A stretch of 24,628 nucleotides of DNA from assembly GCA_050247895.1 (NCBI GenBank), contig JBFWTJ010000010.1:1-24628 (forward strand), read 5' to 3'. Both the position numbers and the translations under genes were made by a program. The DNA is from CAVPEW01 sp050247895 (GTDB lineage: Bacteria; Actinomycetota; Acidimicrobiia; Acidimicrobiales; VFJN01). The notes under the pieces are model-generated. The model had not been told where the DNA came from. It saw nothing but the letters and a program-made list of their open reading frames with translations, and ran no database searches. This document shows, one piece after another, positions 1-6,757 of this stretch; position 1 is the first letter of the stretch; the number at the start of each line of letters is the position of its first letter.

Positions 1-235
1 AGCGGGCGATCTCCTCGATGGCCACGCAGAGGGTGGTCAGTTCGCCGTCGCCCCCGCCGTGCTCGGCCGGGACCGGGATGCCGAACAGGCCGAGCTCGCC
101 CATGGCCTGCACGACCTCCACCGGGAAGGCGTGGTCGCGGTCCCACGCCTCGGCGTGGGGTGCGATCTCCCCTTCGGCGAATTCCCGCACGACCTTGCGC
201 AACTGGTCCTGCTCGGCCGTGAGCTCGATGGGCAC
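1..235 (-). CDS. Acyl-CoA dehydrogenase, N-terminal part (runs off the left edge)
   Basis: Only the first 78 codons are present. They read as the helical N-terminal domain of an acyl-CoA dehydrogenase, a soluble FAD enzyme that makes the alpha,beta double bond in acyl-CoA thioesters. Supporting motifs are a start like VPIELTAEQDQLRK, then APHAEAWDRDHAFP (about residues 25-38) and GLFGIPVPAEHGG (about 49-61), all typical of the family. The GTG start at 235 is chosen because a -10 hexamer (TAGATT) ends exactly 6 nt upstream, giving a leaderless mRNA. The gene is divergent from pabB, with 22 bases between the two starts. The substrate class cannot be told because the FAD-binding and catalytic-base regions lie outside the window. 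Confidence 0.85.
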   Translation of the reverse strand, partial: MPIELTAEQDQLRKVVREFAEGEIAPHAEAWDRDHAFPVEVVQAMGELGLFGIPVPAEHGGGDGELTTLCVAIEEIAR

Positions 236-241
236 CGCCCG

Positions 242-251
242 AATCTACGCT
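242..251. promoter_or_regulatory. Two overlapping divergent -10 elements (acyl-CoA dehydrogenase / pabB)
   Basis: On the minus strand TAGATT occupies 247-242 and predicts +1 at 235, the first base of the acyl-CoA dehydrogenase GTG. On the plus strand TACGCT occupies 246-251 and predicts +1 at 258, the first base of the pabB GTG. Both fit the actinobacterial SigA-type TANNNT, and they share the TA step at 246-247. No convincing -35 box is visible on either side. Both transcripts would be leaderless. The hexamers and spacings are seen directly; promoter activity is inferred. Confidence 0.65.
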
Positions 252-257
252 TCGAAG

Positions 258-1304
258 GTGCCCACCCGATGGTCGCCCCTGGCCGACGCCACCGCCGACG
301 CGGCCCCCCTGGCCGTGGTGGGCGGGTGGCTGGCCACCGACCTGCGCGACGTCACCTCCGACCTCGCCGCGCTGGACTCGTCGGGCTTCTGGGCCGTGGT
401 GCTGCCCTTCGAGGGCGACCCCGTCTGCGCCCGGTTCGGCCACGTGCGCCCGGCGCGACCCTGGCCCGGACGGCCCTGGCAGGGCCCGGCTCCCGAGGCG
501 TGGCGCTCCTCGATGGACGAGGCCGGCTTCGGCGCGGGCGTGCTCGCCATCCACGAGGCCATCGGCGCCGGGGACGTCTACCAGGTCAACCTGACCCGGC
601 GGGTCTCGGCCCCGGTCCCCCCGGGAGCCGACGTGGCCGCGCTGGGCGCGGCCCTGGCCGAGGGCAACCCGGCGCCCTACGCCGCGGTCGTGCGGGTCCC
701 CTCGATCGGCTGCCACGTCGCCTCGGCCTCGCCCGAGCGCTTCCTGTCCCGCGACGGCGCGGTCGTCTCGTCGTCGCCGATCAAGGGCACCAAGCCCCCC
801 GGGGTCGACTTCACGGCCAAGGACCGGGCCGAGAACGTGATGATCGTCGACCTGGTCCGCAACGACCTCGGGCGCGTGTGCGAGTACGGCTCGGTCGAGG
901 TGCCGGCCCTGCTCAGCCCCGAGGACCACCCCGGGCTCGTCCACCTGGTCTCGACGGTCACCGGACGCCTCCGACCCGGTCGGGGCTGGGGGGACCTGGT
1001 CGAGGCGACCTTCCCGCCCGGGTCGGTCACCGGGGCGCCCAAGCTGGCCGCGCTCGACCACATCGCCAAGCTCGAACCGGTCGCCCGCGGCGTCTACTGC
1101 GGGGCGGTGGGCTGGGTCGACGCCGACCGGCGACAGGGTGACCTCAACGTGGCCATCCGCACGTTCTGGATCGCCGAGGGCGCCCTCCACCTGGGCACGG
1201 GCGGGGGCATCACCTGGGACTCGGAGCCCACCGACGAGTGGGAGGAGACCGAGCTCAAGGCCCAGCGGCTCCTGGCCGTGGCCTCGGGTCGGTGGCGTGG
1301 CTGA
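258..1304 (+). CDS. pabB: Aminodeoxychorismate synthase component I (PabB-like chorismate-binding enzyme)
   Basis: Converts chorismate plus ammonia to 4-amino-4-deoxychorismate, the first step of p-aminobenzoate and folate synthesis, in the cytoplasm. The chorismate-binding domain fills about residues 85-345, with GDVYQVNLTRRV, SSPIKGTKPPG, IVDLVRNDLGRV, VTGAPK and LNVAIRTF. PIKGT carries the lysine (K176) typical of PabB, where anthranilate synthase (TrpE) has alanine, which favours PabB. At 348 residues it is shorter than classical PabB, with a reduced N-terminal region. The GTG start at 258 is preferred because a TACGCT -10 ends 6 nt before it; an in-frame ATG at 228 would overlap the divergent gene. 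It overlaps pabC by 8 nt. No glutamine amidotransferase subunit (pabA) is in the window. Confidence 0.88.
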   Translation: MPTRWSPLADATADAAPLAVVGGWLATDLRDVTSDLAALDSSGFWAVVLPFEGDPVCARFGHVRPARPWPGRPWQGPAPEAWRSSMDEAGFGAGVLAIHEAIGAGDVYQVNLTRRVSAPVPPGADVAALGAALAEGNPAPYAAVVRVPSIGCHVASASPERFLSRDGAVVSSSPIKGTKPPGVDFTAKDRAENVMIVDLVRNDLGRVCEYGSVEVPALLSPEDHPGLVHLVSTVTGRLRPGRGWGDLVEATFPPGSVTGAPKLAALDHIAKLEPVARGVYCGAVGWVDADRRQGDLNVAIRTFWIAEGALHLGTGGGITWDSEPTDEWEETELKAQRLLAVASGRWRG

Positions 1305-2124
1305 GCGCGTCGCCTGGATGGACGGCACGGTCCTCGACGGGGCCGATGCCCGGGTGTCGGTGTTCGACCGGGGCTTCACCGTCGGCGACGGGGTGTTCGA
1401 GACCCTGGTCGTGCACGACGGCCGGCCCTTCGCCCTGGGCCGCCACCTGGCCCGGTTCCACGCCTCGGCCCGGGGCCTGGACCTGGAGGTCCCGGTGGGC
1501 GACGACGAGCTGCGCCGGGCGGTGGCCGCGGTGGTCGCCGCCGGGCGGGGCGCGGTCGGTCGGGTCCGCCTCACCCTGACCGGCGGGCCGGCTCCCTCGG
1601 GCGGCGCCCGCCGGGGACCCCCGACGCTGGTCGTGACCGGTGAGCCCGCCTCGCCGTGGCCCGCGACCGCACGGGTCGCCACCGTGCCCTGGCCCCGCAA
1701 CGAGCGGTCGCCCACCGCGGGCCTCAAGACGACCTCGTACGCCGACAACGGGTGCGCGCTGCGCGCCGCGCACGCCCGGGGCGCCGACGAGGCCCTGGTC
1801 CCCAACACGGTGGGGATGCTCTGCGAGGGCACCTCCAGCAACGTGTTCGTCGTGCTCGGTGGGCGCCTGGTCACCCCGCCCCTGTCGGCGGGGTGCCTGC
1901 CCGGGGTGACCCGGGCCCTGGTGCTGGAGGTGACCGGGGCCGAGGAGGCCGACGTGCCGATGGCCGCGCTGGCCGAGGTCGCCGAGGCCTTCCTCACCTC
2001 GACCACCCGGGGCGTGCAGCCCGTGGCCCGGCTCGACGACCGGGCCCTGCCCGCGCCGGGACCGCTGACCGCGGCGGCCCGGGCCGCCTTCGAGGAGCTG
2101 GTCCGCACCACGATCGACCCCTGA
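1297..2124 (+). CDS. pabC: Aminodeoxychorismate lyase (class IV PLP aminotransferase fold)
   Basis: A 275-residue PLP enzyme of the class IV aminotransferase fold. With pabB directly upstream it most likely splits aminodeoxychorismate into p-aminobenzoate and pyruvate. Visible signatures are FDRGFTVGDGVFETLVV near the N-terminus, the probable PLP-Schiff-base lysine K144 in GLKTTSYADN, then EGTSSNVFVV and TSTTRGVQPV at the cofactor phosphate end. The GTG start at 1297 lies inside the end of pabB (8-nt overlap), so translation is probably coupled. Branched-chain or D-amino-acid aminotransferases share these motifs, so the lyase call rests partly on the neighbour. Confidence 0.8.
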   Translation: MAERVAWMDGTVLDGADARVSVFDRGFTVGDGVFETLVVHDGRPFALGRHLARFHASARGLDLEVPVGDDELRRAVAAVVAAGRGAVGRVRLTLTGGPAPSGGARRGPPTLVVTGEPASPWPATARVATVPWPRNERSPTAGLKTTSYADNGCALRAAHARGADEALVPNTVGMLCEGTSSNVFVVLGGRLVTPPLSAGCLPGVTRALVLEVTGAEEADVPMAALAEVAEAFLTSTTRGVQPVARLDDRALPAPGPLTAAARAAFEELVRTTIDP

Positions 2125-2128
2125 GGTC

Positions 2129-2146
2129 GGCTCGCCTCGTCGAGCC
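2129..2146. terminator. Small hairpin between convergent pabC and the GH43 gene
   Basis: GGCTCG (2129-2134) pairs with CGAGCC (2141-2146) around a 6-nt loop, in the 58-nt gap between two convergent stop codons. No T-run follows, so this is at best a weak or Rho-assisted bidirectional terminator. Confidence 0.3.
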
Positions 2147-2182
2147 CGCGGGCGGCCTCGATGCCGCTCGTCGGTCCCGGGC

Positions 2183-2854
2183 TCAGGGCACGACGACGCC
2201 GGCCCCGTCGCGCCCGTCGCCGTCGAGGTCGCCGACCAGCGGCCGGTAGGCGTCGGTGCCGTAGACGAAGCGCAGGTCGGGCGGGCCCCCGCCGGCGGCG
2301 ACCCGGAGGTACCACCGGCCCCCGTCGCCGTAGACGCCGATCCCGGTCCGCGGGTCGCCCGGGGCCCAGCGCCCCACGACCGGGACGTACCAGGGCGCCC
2401 CGTAGGCGAACGACAGGTGCGGGGGGCCGGGCGAGGGCGACCGGCGGAGGTCCCACAGGCCGCCGTGGTACACGCCGATCCCGTCGGCGCCGCCGCCGTC
2501 CCAGTCCCCCACCACCGGGACCCATCCCGGCGCCCCGTAGGCGAAGGCCCGCTCGGGCCGACCCGGGCTCGCCGTCTCCCGCAGGTACCAGGACGCGCCG
2601 GCGTAGACGCCGATGCCGTCGGCGCCGTCGCCGTCCCAGTCCCCGCACACCGGGACGTCGGTCGGCCCGCCGTAGGCGAACGAGCCCTCCGGCGGGCCGG
2701 GCGAGGCCGTCGACCGCCAGTGCCAGTTGCCCCGGTCGAACGCGACGACGCCGTCGACGCCGTCGCCGTCGAAGTCGCACAGCAGGTGGCGGTACCGGCC
2801 CAGGCCGTAGCTGAAGGCCACCTCGGGCGGACCGGGATCGGGCGAGGCCCGCAG
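2183..2854 (-). repeat. Five tandem 45-residue FG-GAP/VCBS-like units (GH43 protein)
   Basis: The aspartate loops begin at about residues 424 (CDFDGDGVDG), 469 (GDWDGDGADG), 514 (GDWDGGGADG), 559 (GRWAPGDPRTG, degenerate) and 606 (GDLDGDGRDG). The spacing is 45 residues, and 47 before the last. Units 1 and 2 carry a cysteine just before the loop (C424 and C468); units 3-5 do not. The DxDxDG pattern suggests calcium binding. The domain ends about ten residues after the last loop, at the C-terminus. Confidence 0.8.
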
Positions 2855-4048
2855 CAGGACCTGGGCCCACGGCCCGCCCAGGGGGGTCGACCGGGGCCAG
2901 TCCGGGCGCCAGTCGGGCCAGCCCGAGGTGAAGTCGACCGGCTCGACGAACAGGGCCCGCCGGCCGCCCGCCGGGTACCCGACGCCACCGACCCAGCCGT
3001 GGAAGGCGAGGACCGGCGTGAGCCCGGGGCGCGCCAACAACGCCGGGCTGCCCGGTCCCGGCACGCCGGTCGAGGCCCGGCTCATCCAGGGACCCTCGGT
3101 GGGCTTCGCGCACGGCGCGCCCACCGCCGGGCACCGGGCCACGCCGATGCCGTAGCCGGCGGTCTCCCACCGCCCTCCGGCGTAGAACAGCCACAGCTCG
3201 CCTCCGGCCACGACCAGGGCCGGGTTCTCGACGATGCCCTCCTCCCAGGTCCGGTCGGCCGACAGCACCGCGACCGCGGTGCCCGTGGGCGTGCCGTCGC
3301 CGGACAGGGGTTGGACCCAGATCCGCGACGGCTGGCCGAGGACGTTGTCGTCGCTCTTCCAGGCCAGCCAGGCCCGACCGTCCGGGTCCACGAACGGGTC
3401 GGGGTCGATCGACCCGCCCCGGTCGAGCTGGCAGACGACGGGGCCGGGCCGGCCGTCCACGAACGGCCCGGTCGCCGAGGTCGAGGTGGCCAGGCCGATG
3501 CACTGGCGTCCCGAGGCGGTGTGGAGGGCCGTGTAGTAGAGGTGCCAGGTCCCGCCCCGCCGGACCACGCCGGGCGACCAGGTGAGCCCGGGCGAGGCCC
3601 ACGAGCCCAACCGGGGCAGCGCGTCGCCCGCCGGGCTCCAGGCCGCCATGTCGGTCGACACCATCACCGGGACGTTGGTGATCGCGCTCCCCGCGAACGC
3701 GTTCGTGCTGTAGGCGACCCAGCGGCTCCCGTCGTGCTCGAGCTCGGGGTCGGGACGATCGGCCGCGACGACCGGCGGGCGCACGCCCCCACCGGCGAGC
3801 GCCGGGTCCCGTCCCAGCGCCGGGACCACCGCGGCCAGGACGACCAGGGCGACCAGCGCCCGGCGCCACGGACGACCCGCCCGCGCGCCCGGCGCCCGCG
3901 GCGCGCCGGTCGGGCCCGGCGGTGCCCCGGTGCCGGCGCGCCCCGGCCACGGCACGCGCACCGTCGATCCCTCGGTTCCCGCGGCACCGTCGCGCCCGGG
4001 CAGCCCGCTCCGGGGCGGCCGCCGCCCGACCCCCCGCCGTCCCGCCAT
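2183..4048 (-). CDS. Secreted GH43-type glycoside hydrolase with five-unit FG-GAP-like C-terminal domain
   Basis: A 621-residue exported protein. After a basic, Pro/Gly-rich leader of about 63 residues comes a hydrophobic stretch (about 64-78, ALVALVVLAAVVPAL) and then a five-bladed GH43-like propeller, about 95-375. The three GH43 acid residues can be placed: D100 in RPDPELEHDG (base), D215 in SIDPDPFVDPDG (pKa modulator) and E274 in GIVENPALV (acid). GH43 enzymes cleave arabinan- or xylan-type glycans; the substrate here is unknown. Residues 400-621 hold five units of about 45 residues with DxDGDGxDG loops. ATG 4048 is chosen because a TAGCCT -10 lies 8 nt upstream. GTG 3961 (V30), behind a GAGGG site, is a real alternative and would shorten the unusually long leader. 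Confidence 0.78.
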   Translation of the reverse strand: MAGRRGVGRRPPRSGLPGRDGAAGTEGSTVRVPWPGRAGTGAPPGPTGAPRAPGARAGRPWRRALVALVVLAAVVPALGRDPALAGGGVRPPVVAADRPDPELEHDGSRWVAYSTNAFAGSAITNVPVMVSTDMAAWSPAGDALPRLGSWASPGLTWSPGVVRRGGTWHLYYTALHTASGRQCIGLATSTSATGPFVDGRPGPVVCQLDRGGSIDPDPFVDPDGRAWLAWKSDDNVLGQPSRIWVQPLSGDGTPTGTAVAVLSADRTWEEGIVENPALVVAGGELWLFYAGGRWETAGYGIGVARCPAVGAPCAKPTEGPWMSRASTGVPGPGSPALLARPGLTPVLAFHGWVGGVGYPAGGRRALFVEPVDFTSGWPDWRPDWPRSTPLGGPWAQVLLRASPDPGPPEVAFSYGLGRYRHLLCDFDGDGVDGVVAFDRGNWHWRSTASPGPPEGSFAYGGPTDVPVCGDWDGDGADGIGVYAGASWYLRETASPGRPERAFAYGAPGWVPVVGDWDGGGADGIGVYHGGLWDLRRSPSPGPPHLSFAYGAPWYVPVVGRWAPGDPRTGIGVYGDGGRWYLRVAAGGGPPDLRFVYGTDAYRPLVGDLDGDGRDGAGVVVP

Positions 4049-4056
4049 CGGCCGCG

Positions 4057-4062
4057 AGGCTA
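4057..4062 (-). promoter_or_regulatory. -10 element of the GH43 gene
   Basis: TAGCCT reads on the minus strand from 4062 to 4057, 8 nt before ATG 4048. The predicted +1 is at 4050-4048, so the mRNA is leaderless or nearly so. The same hexamer precedes the LpdA-like gene. Confidence 0.5.
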
Positions 4063-4098
4063 GGCCCGGGCCGAGGACGGCCGAACCGGGCCCGCTCC

Positions 4099-4944
4099 TC
4101 AGGACCCCGGCGCCCCCGGGCGGAGGTGGACCACGTCGCCGGCGTCGAGGGTGCGGCGGCCGTCCGCCGTCTCGACCACCAGGCGCCCCTCCACGGTCAG
4201 GTCGACGGCGGTGCCGAACACGTCCTCCCGCCCGACGTCGACCCGGACGCGCCGGCCCAGCGTGGCCGACAGCTCCACGGCCCGCCGGTGCAGCACCGCC
4301 GCTCCACCCGGGGATCCCAGCTCGGCGTAGCGGACCGCGAGGCGGCCCAGGAGCGCCACCAGCAGGTCCTCGCGCTCGACCGGCGCCGGGGCCAGCTCGT
4401 CGAGGGCCACGGCCCGGTCGGCCAGCTCCTCGGGCACGCCGACGGGCCACCGCAGGTTCAGCCCGATCCCCACCACGACCACGACGCGCTCACCGCGGGC
4501 CGGCGGGCGGTACCCGGACGAGGCGCTCGAACCGGTGGGCCAGTCGGCCTCGGCCAGGATCCCGGCCAGCTTGCGGTCGGCCGCGGGGTGGTCGGGCCCC
4601 ACCACCAGGTCGTTGGGCCACTTGAGCCGGACCTCGACCCCGGCCACCTCGGCCACGGCCTCGACGGCGGCCACGCCCAGGGCGGTCGTGGCCAGCGGGG
4701 CGACCTCGGCCGCCGGGCGCAGGAGCACCGAGGCCAGCAGCGCCGAACCGGGCTCGTCCTGCCAGCTGCGACCGAACCGGCCCCGCCCCGCGGTCTGGTG
4801 GTCGGCGACCACGACCACGCCCTCCCGCTCGCCGTCGCGGGCCAGGGCCAGGGCGTCGGCGTTGGTCGACCCGGTCTCGGCCACCCACCGCACGTCGGCG
4901 AAGCGGGTCCCCGCGAGGCGGGATCTGGCACTGTCGCCGGGCAC
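4099..4944 (-). CDS. birA: Biotin--[acetyl-CoA-carboxylase] ligase (BirA catalytic type, no DNA-binding domain)
   Basis: Activates biotin with ATP and attaches it to the lysine of biotin carrier domains. Motifs in order: ETGSTN, DHQTAGRGRFGRSW (biotinyl-AMP site), LKWPNDL, KLAGILAEAD and GIGLNL, followed by a small C-terminal SH3-like cap. There is no N-terminal helix-turn-helix, so this is the monofunctional type and not the biotin repressor. It is divergent from a carboxylase subunit that carries its own biotin site. Two starts are possible: ATG 4956 (285 residues) and GTG 4944 (281 residues). I favour GTG 4944 because a TATGGT -10 at 4957-4952 predicts +1 at 4945, which would put the ATG outside the mRNA. 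Confidence 0.9.
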   Translation of the reverse strand: MPGDSARSRLAGTRFADVRWVAETGSTNADALALARDGEREGVVVVADHQTAGRGRFGRSWQDEPGSALLASVLLRPAAEVAPLATTALGVAAVEAVAEVAGVEVRLKWPNDLVVGPDHPAADRKLAGILAEADWPTGSSASSGYRPPARGERVVVVVGIGLNLRWPVGVPEELADRAVALDELAPAPVEREDLLVALLGRLAVRYAELGSPGGAAVLHRRAVELSATLGRRVRVDVGREDVFGTAVDLTVEGRLVVETADGRRTLDAGDVVHLRPGAPGS

Positions 4945-4949
4945 CCGGG

Positions 4950-4957
4950 TAACCATA
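4950..4957. promoter_or_regulatory. Overlapping divergent -10 elements (birA / acyl-CoA carboxylase)
   Basis: On the minus strand TATGGT (4957-4952) predicts +1 near 4945 for birA. On the plus strand TAACCA (4950-4955; last base A, not T) predicts +1 at 4962, the first base of the carboxylase GTG. The two hexamers share 4952-4955. The site includes the 8-nt palindrome CCATATGG (4953-4960) and is an AT-rich island in very GC-rich surroundings. No Shine-Dalgarno site precedes either start. The plus-strand element is the weaker of the two. Confidence 0.5.
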
Positions 4958-4961
4958 TGGG

Positions 4962-6725
4962 GTGCTCACCAAGGTCCTCATCGCCAACCGTGGCGAGATC
5001 GCCGTCCGCGTCATCCGTGCGTGCAAGGAGATGGGCATCGCCACGGTCGCGGTGTACTCCGAGCTCGACCGGGACGCGCTCCACGTCCGGTTGGCCGACG
5101 AGGCCTACGCCCTGGGGGGCCAGACCGCGGCCGAGAGCTACCTCAACACCGAGCGCATCCTCGAGGTCATCGAGCAGTCGGGCGCCGACGGGGTCCACCC
5201 CGGCTACGGCTTCTTCTCCGAGAACACCGACTTCGCCCGGGCCATCACCGAGCGGGGCGTCACCTTCATCGGCCCCCCGCCCGAGGCCATCGAGGTCATG
5301 GGCGACAAGGTCTCGAGCCGGATCGCGGCCCAGGCCGTCGGCGTGTCCGGCGTGCCCGGCACCACCGAGTTCCTCACCTCGGCCGACGAGGTCGTGGCCT
5401 TCGGCGAGGCGCACGGCTGGCCGGTCGCCATCAAGGCCGCCTACGGCGGCGGCGGGCGGGGCATGCGCGTCGTGGCCGGTGCCGACGAGGCCGCCGCGGC
5501 GCTCGAGTCGGCCCAGTCCGAGGCGCTCAAGGGCTTCGGCCGGGACGAGTGCTACGTCGAGCGCTACCTGACCTGGCCCCGCCACGTCGAGATGCAGGTC
5601 ATCGCCGACGCCCACGGGAACTGCGTGTGGGTCGGCGAGCGCGACTGCTCGACCCAGCGGCGCCACCAGAAGCTCATCGAGGAGAGCCCGGCGCCCGACT
5701 TCCCCGCCGAGACCCGGGCGGCCATGGGCGAGGCCGCGGTCAAGGTGGCCCGGGCCTGCGGCTACGTGAACGCCGGCACCGTCGAGTTCCTCTACCAGGA
5801 CGGCGAGTTCTTCTTCCTGGAGATGAACACCCGGCTCCAGGTCGAGCACCCCGTCACCGAGCTCGTGTCGCAGATCGACCTGGTCCGCGAGCAGATCCGC
5901 GTCGCCTCCGGGCTGCCCCTGTCCTTCGGCCAGGACGACGTCGTCCTGCGGGGCCACGCCATCGAGGTGCGCATCAACGCCGAGGATCCGGCGGAGGGCC
6001 GCTTCCTGCCCAGCCCGGGCCGCATCACGACCCTCGTCCCGCCCCAGGGCTTCGGCATCCGCTGGGACGGCGGCTACGAGTCCGGCGACGAGGTCAGCCA
6101 GTACTACGACAACCTCGTCGGCAAGCTCGTCGTGTGGGGCGACGACCGCCCGACGGCGATCGCCCGGGCCGTGCGAGCCCTGGAGGAGATGCGGCTCGAG
6201 GGCATCGCCACCACGATCCCGGCCGACCTGGCCGTGCTGCGCCACGACGACTTCGTGGCCGCCCGGCACTCCACCAAGTGGGTGGAGGACCGCCTCGACC
6301 TCACCGGGGTGACGGCCGCGCCCGCCGCACCGGCGGCCGAGGACGCCGACGAGCCGGCCCGGGTCGAGCGCAAGGTCGACGTCGAGGTCGACGGCAAGCG
6401 CTTCGCCGTGCGCATGTGGGTGCCCGAGGCCGCCGCCGCGGCGGCGGCCGGCGCGGCCAAGGCCCGCCCCCGGCGGGCGTCCGGGGGCTCGTCGGGCGGT
6501 CCTGCCGCGGGCAGCGGCCAGGTCGCGGTGCCGATGCAGGGCACCATCGTCAAGGTCCTGGTGGAGGTCGGCCAGGAGGTCGAGGCCGGCCAGCCGGTCT
6601 GCGTGCTGGAAGCCATGAAGATGGAGAACAACATCGCGGCCGACAAGTCGGGCACGGTGGCCGAGGTCCGCGTCGAACCGGGCCAGTCGGTCGGCTCGGG
6701 CGACGTCGTCGTCGTCATCTCCTAG
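4962..6725 (+). CDS. Acetyl-/propionyl-CoA carboxylase alpha subunit (biotin carboxylase plus biotin carrier domain)
   Basis: ATP-dependent carboxylation of biotin for acyl-CoA carboxylases, giving malonyl- or methylmalonyl-CoA with a separate beta subunit that is not in the window. The 587-residue protein starts with the biotin carboxylase N-domain (KVLIANRGEIAVRVIRA). The ATP-grasp domain has KAAYGGGGRGMRVV near 160-173, ERDCSTQRRHQKLIEE and EMNTRLQVEHPVTE near 290. The carboxylase C-domain follows, then an Ala/Pro-rich linker (about 450-520), and the carrier domain with EAMKMEN, biotinylated at K553. GTG 4962 is the only sensible start; it lacks a Shine-Dalgarno site and fits a leaderless mRNA. 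The methylmalonyl-CoA mutase gene 3 kb away makes a propionyl-CoA role attractive, but the shared AccA3-type subunit is equally possible. Confidence 0.92.
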   Translation: MLTKVLIANRGEIAVRVIRACKEMGIATVAVYSELDRDALHVRLADEAYALGGQTAAESYLNTERILEVIEQSGADGVHPGYGFFSENTDFARAITERGVTFIGPPPEAIEVMGDKVSSRIAAQAVGVSGVPGTTEFLTSADEVVAFGEAHGWPVAIKAAYGGGGRGMRVVAGADEAAAALESAQSEALKGFGRDECYVERYLTWPRHVEMQVIADAHGNCVWVGERDCSTQRRHQKLIEESPAPDFPAETRAAMGEAAVKVARACGYVNAGTVEFLYQDGEFFFLEMNTRLQVEHPVTELVSQIDLVREQIRVASGLPLSFGQDDVVLRGHAIEVRINAEDPAEGRFLPSPGRITTLVPPQGFGIRWDGGYESGDEVSQYYDNLVGKLVVWGDDRPTAIARAVRALEEMRLEGIATTIPADLAVLRHDDFVAARHSTKWVEDRLDLTGVTAAPAAPAAEDADEPARVERKVDVEVDGKRFAVRMWVPEAAAAAAAGAAKARPRRASGGSSGGPAAGSGQVAVPMQGTIVKVLVEVGQEVEAGQPVCVLEAMKMENNIAADKSGTVAEVRVEPGQSVGSGDVVVVIS

Positions 6726-6757
6726 CGGCCCGGGTCGACGCCCCGACGCAGCGGCGC

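Noticed and set aside
228..257. ATG 228 as the pabB start
   Set aside because: It lies upstream of the predicted transcript start and overlaps the divergent acyl-CoA dehydrogenase start. GTG 258 has a -10 at exact leaderless spacing.
2161..2814. Plus-strand Arg-rich open frame
   Set aside because: It is the complement of the five-unit repeat domain, and its RRR runs come from the repeated Asp/Gly codons on the other strand.
2186..2854. A CRISPR-like or non-coding repeat array at the GC-rich repeats of 2.2-2.9 kb and 16.2-16.9 kb
   Set aside because: The periodicity is 135 bp, in frame, and encodes 45-residue protein units with conserved aspartates, so it is a protein repeat.
6726..6757. Terminator between the carboxylase and MauE-like genes
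   Set aside because: Only 4-5 bp stems with mismatches and no T-run can be drawn; too weak to list.
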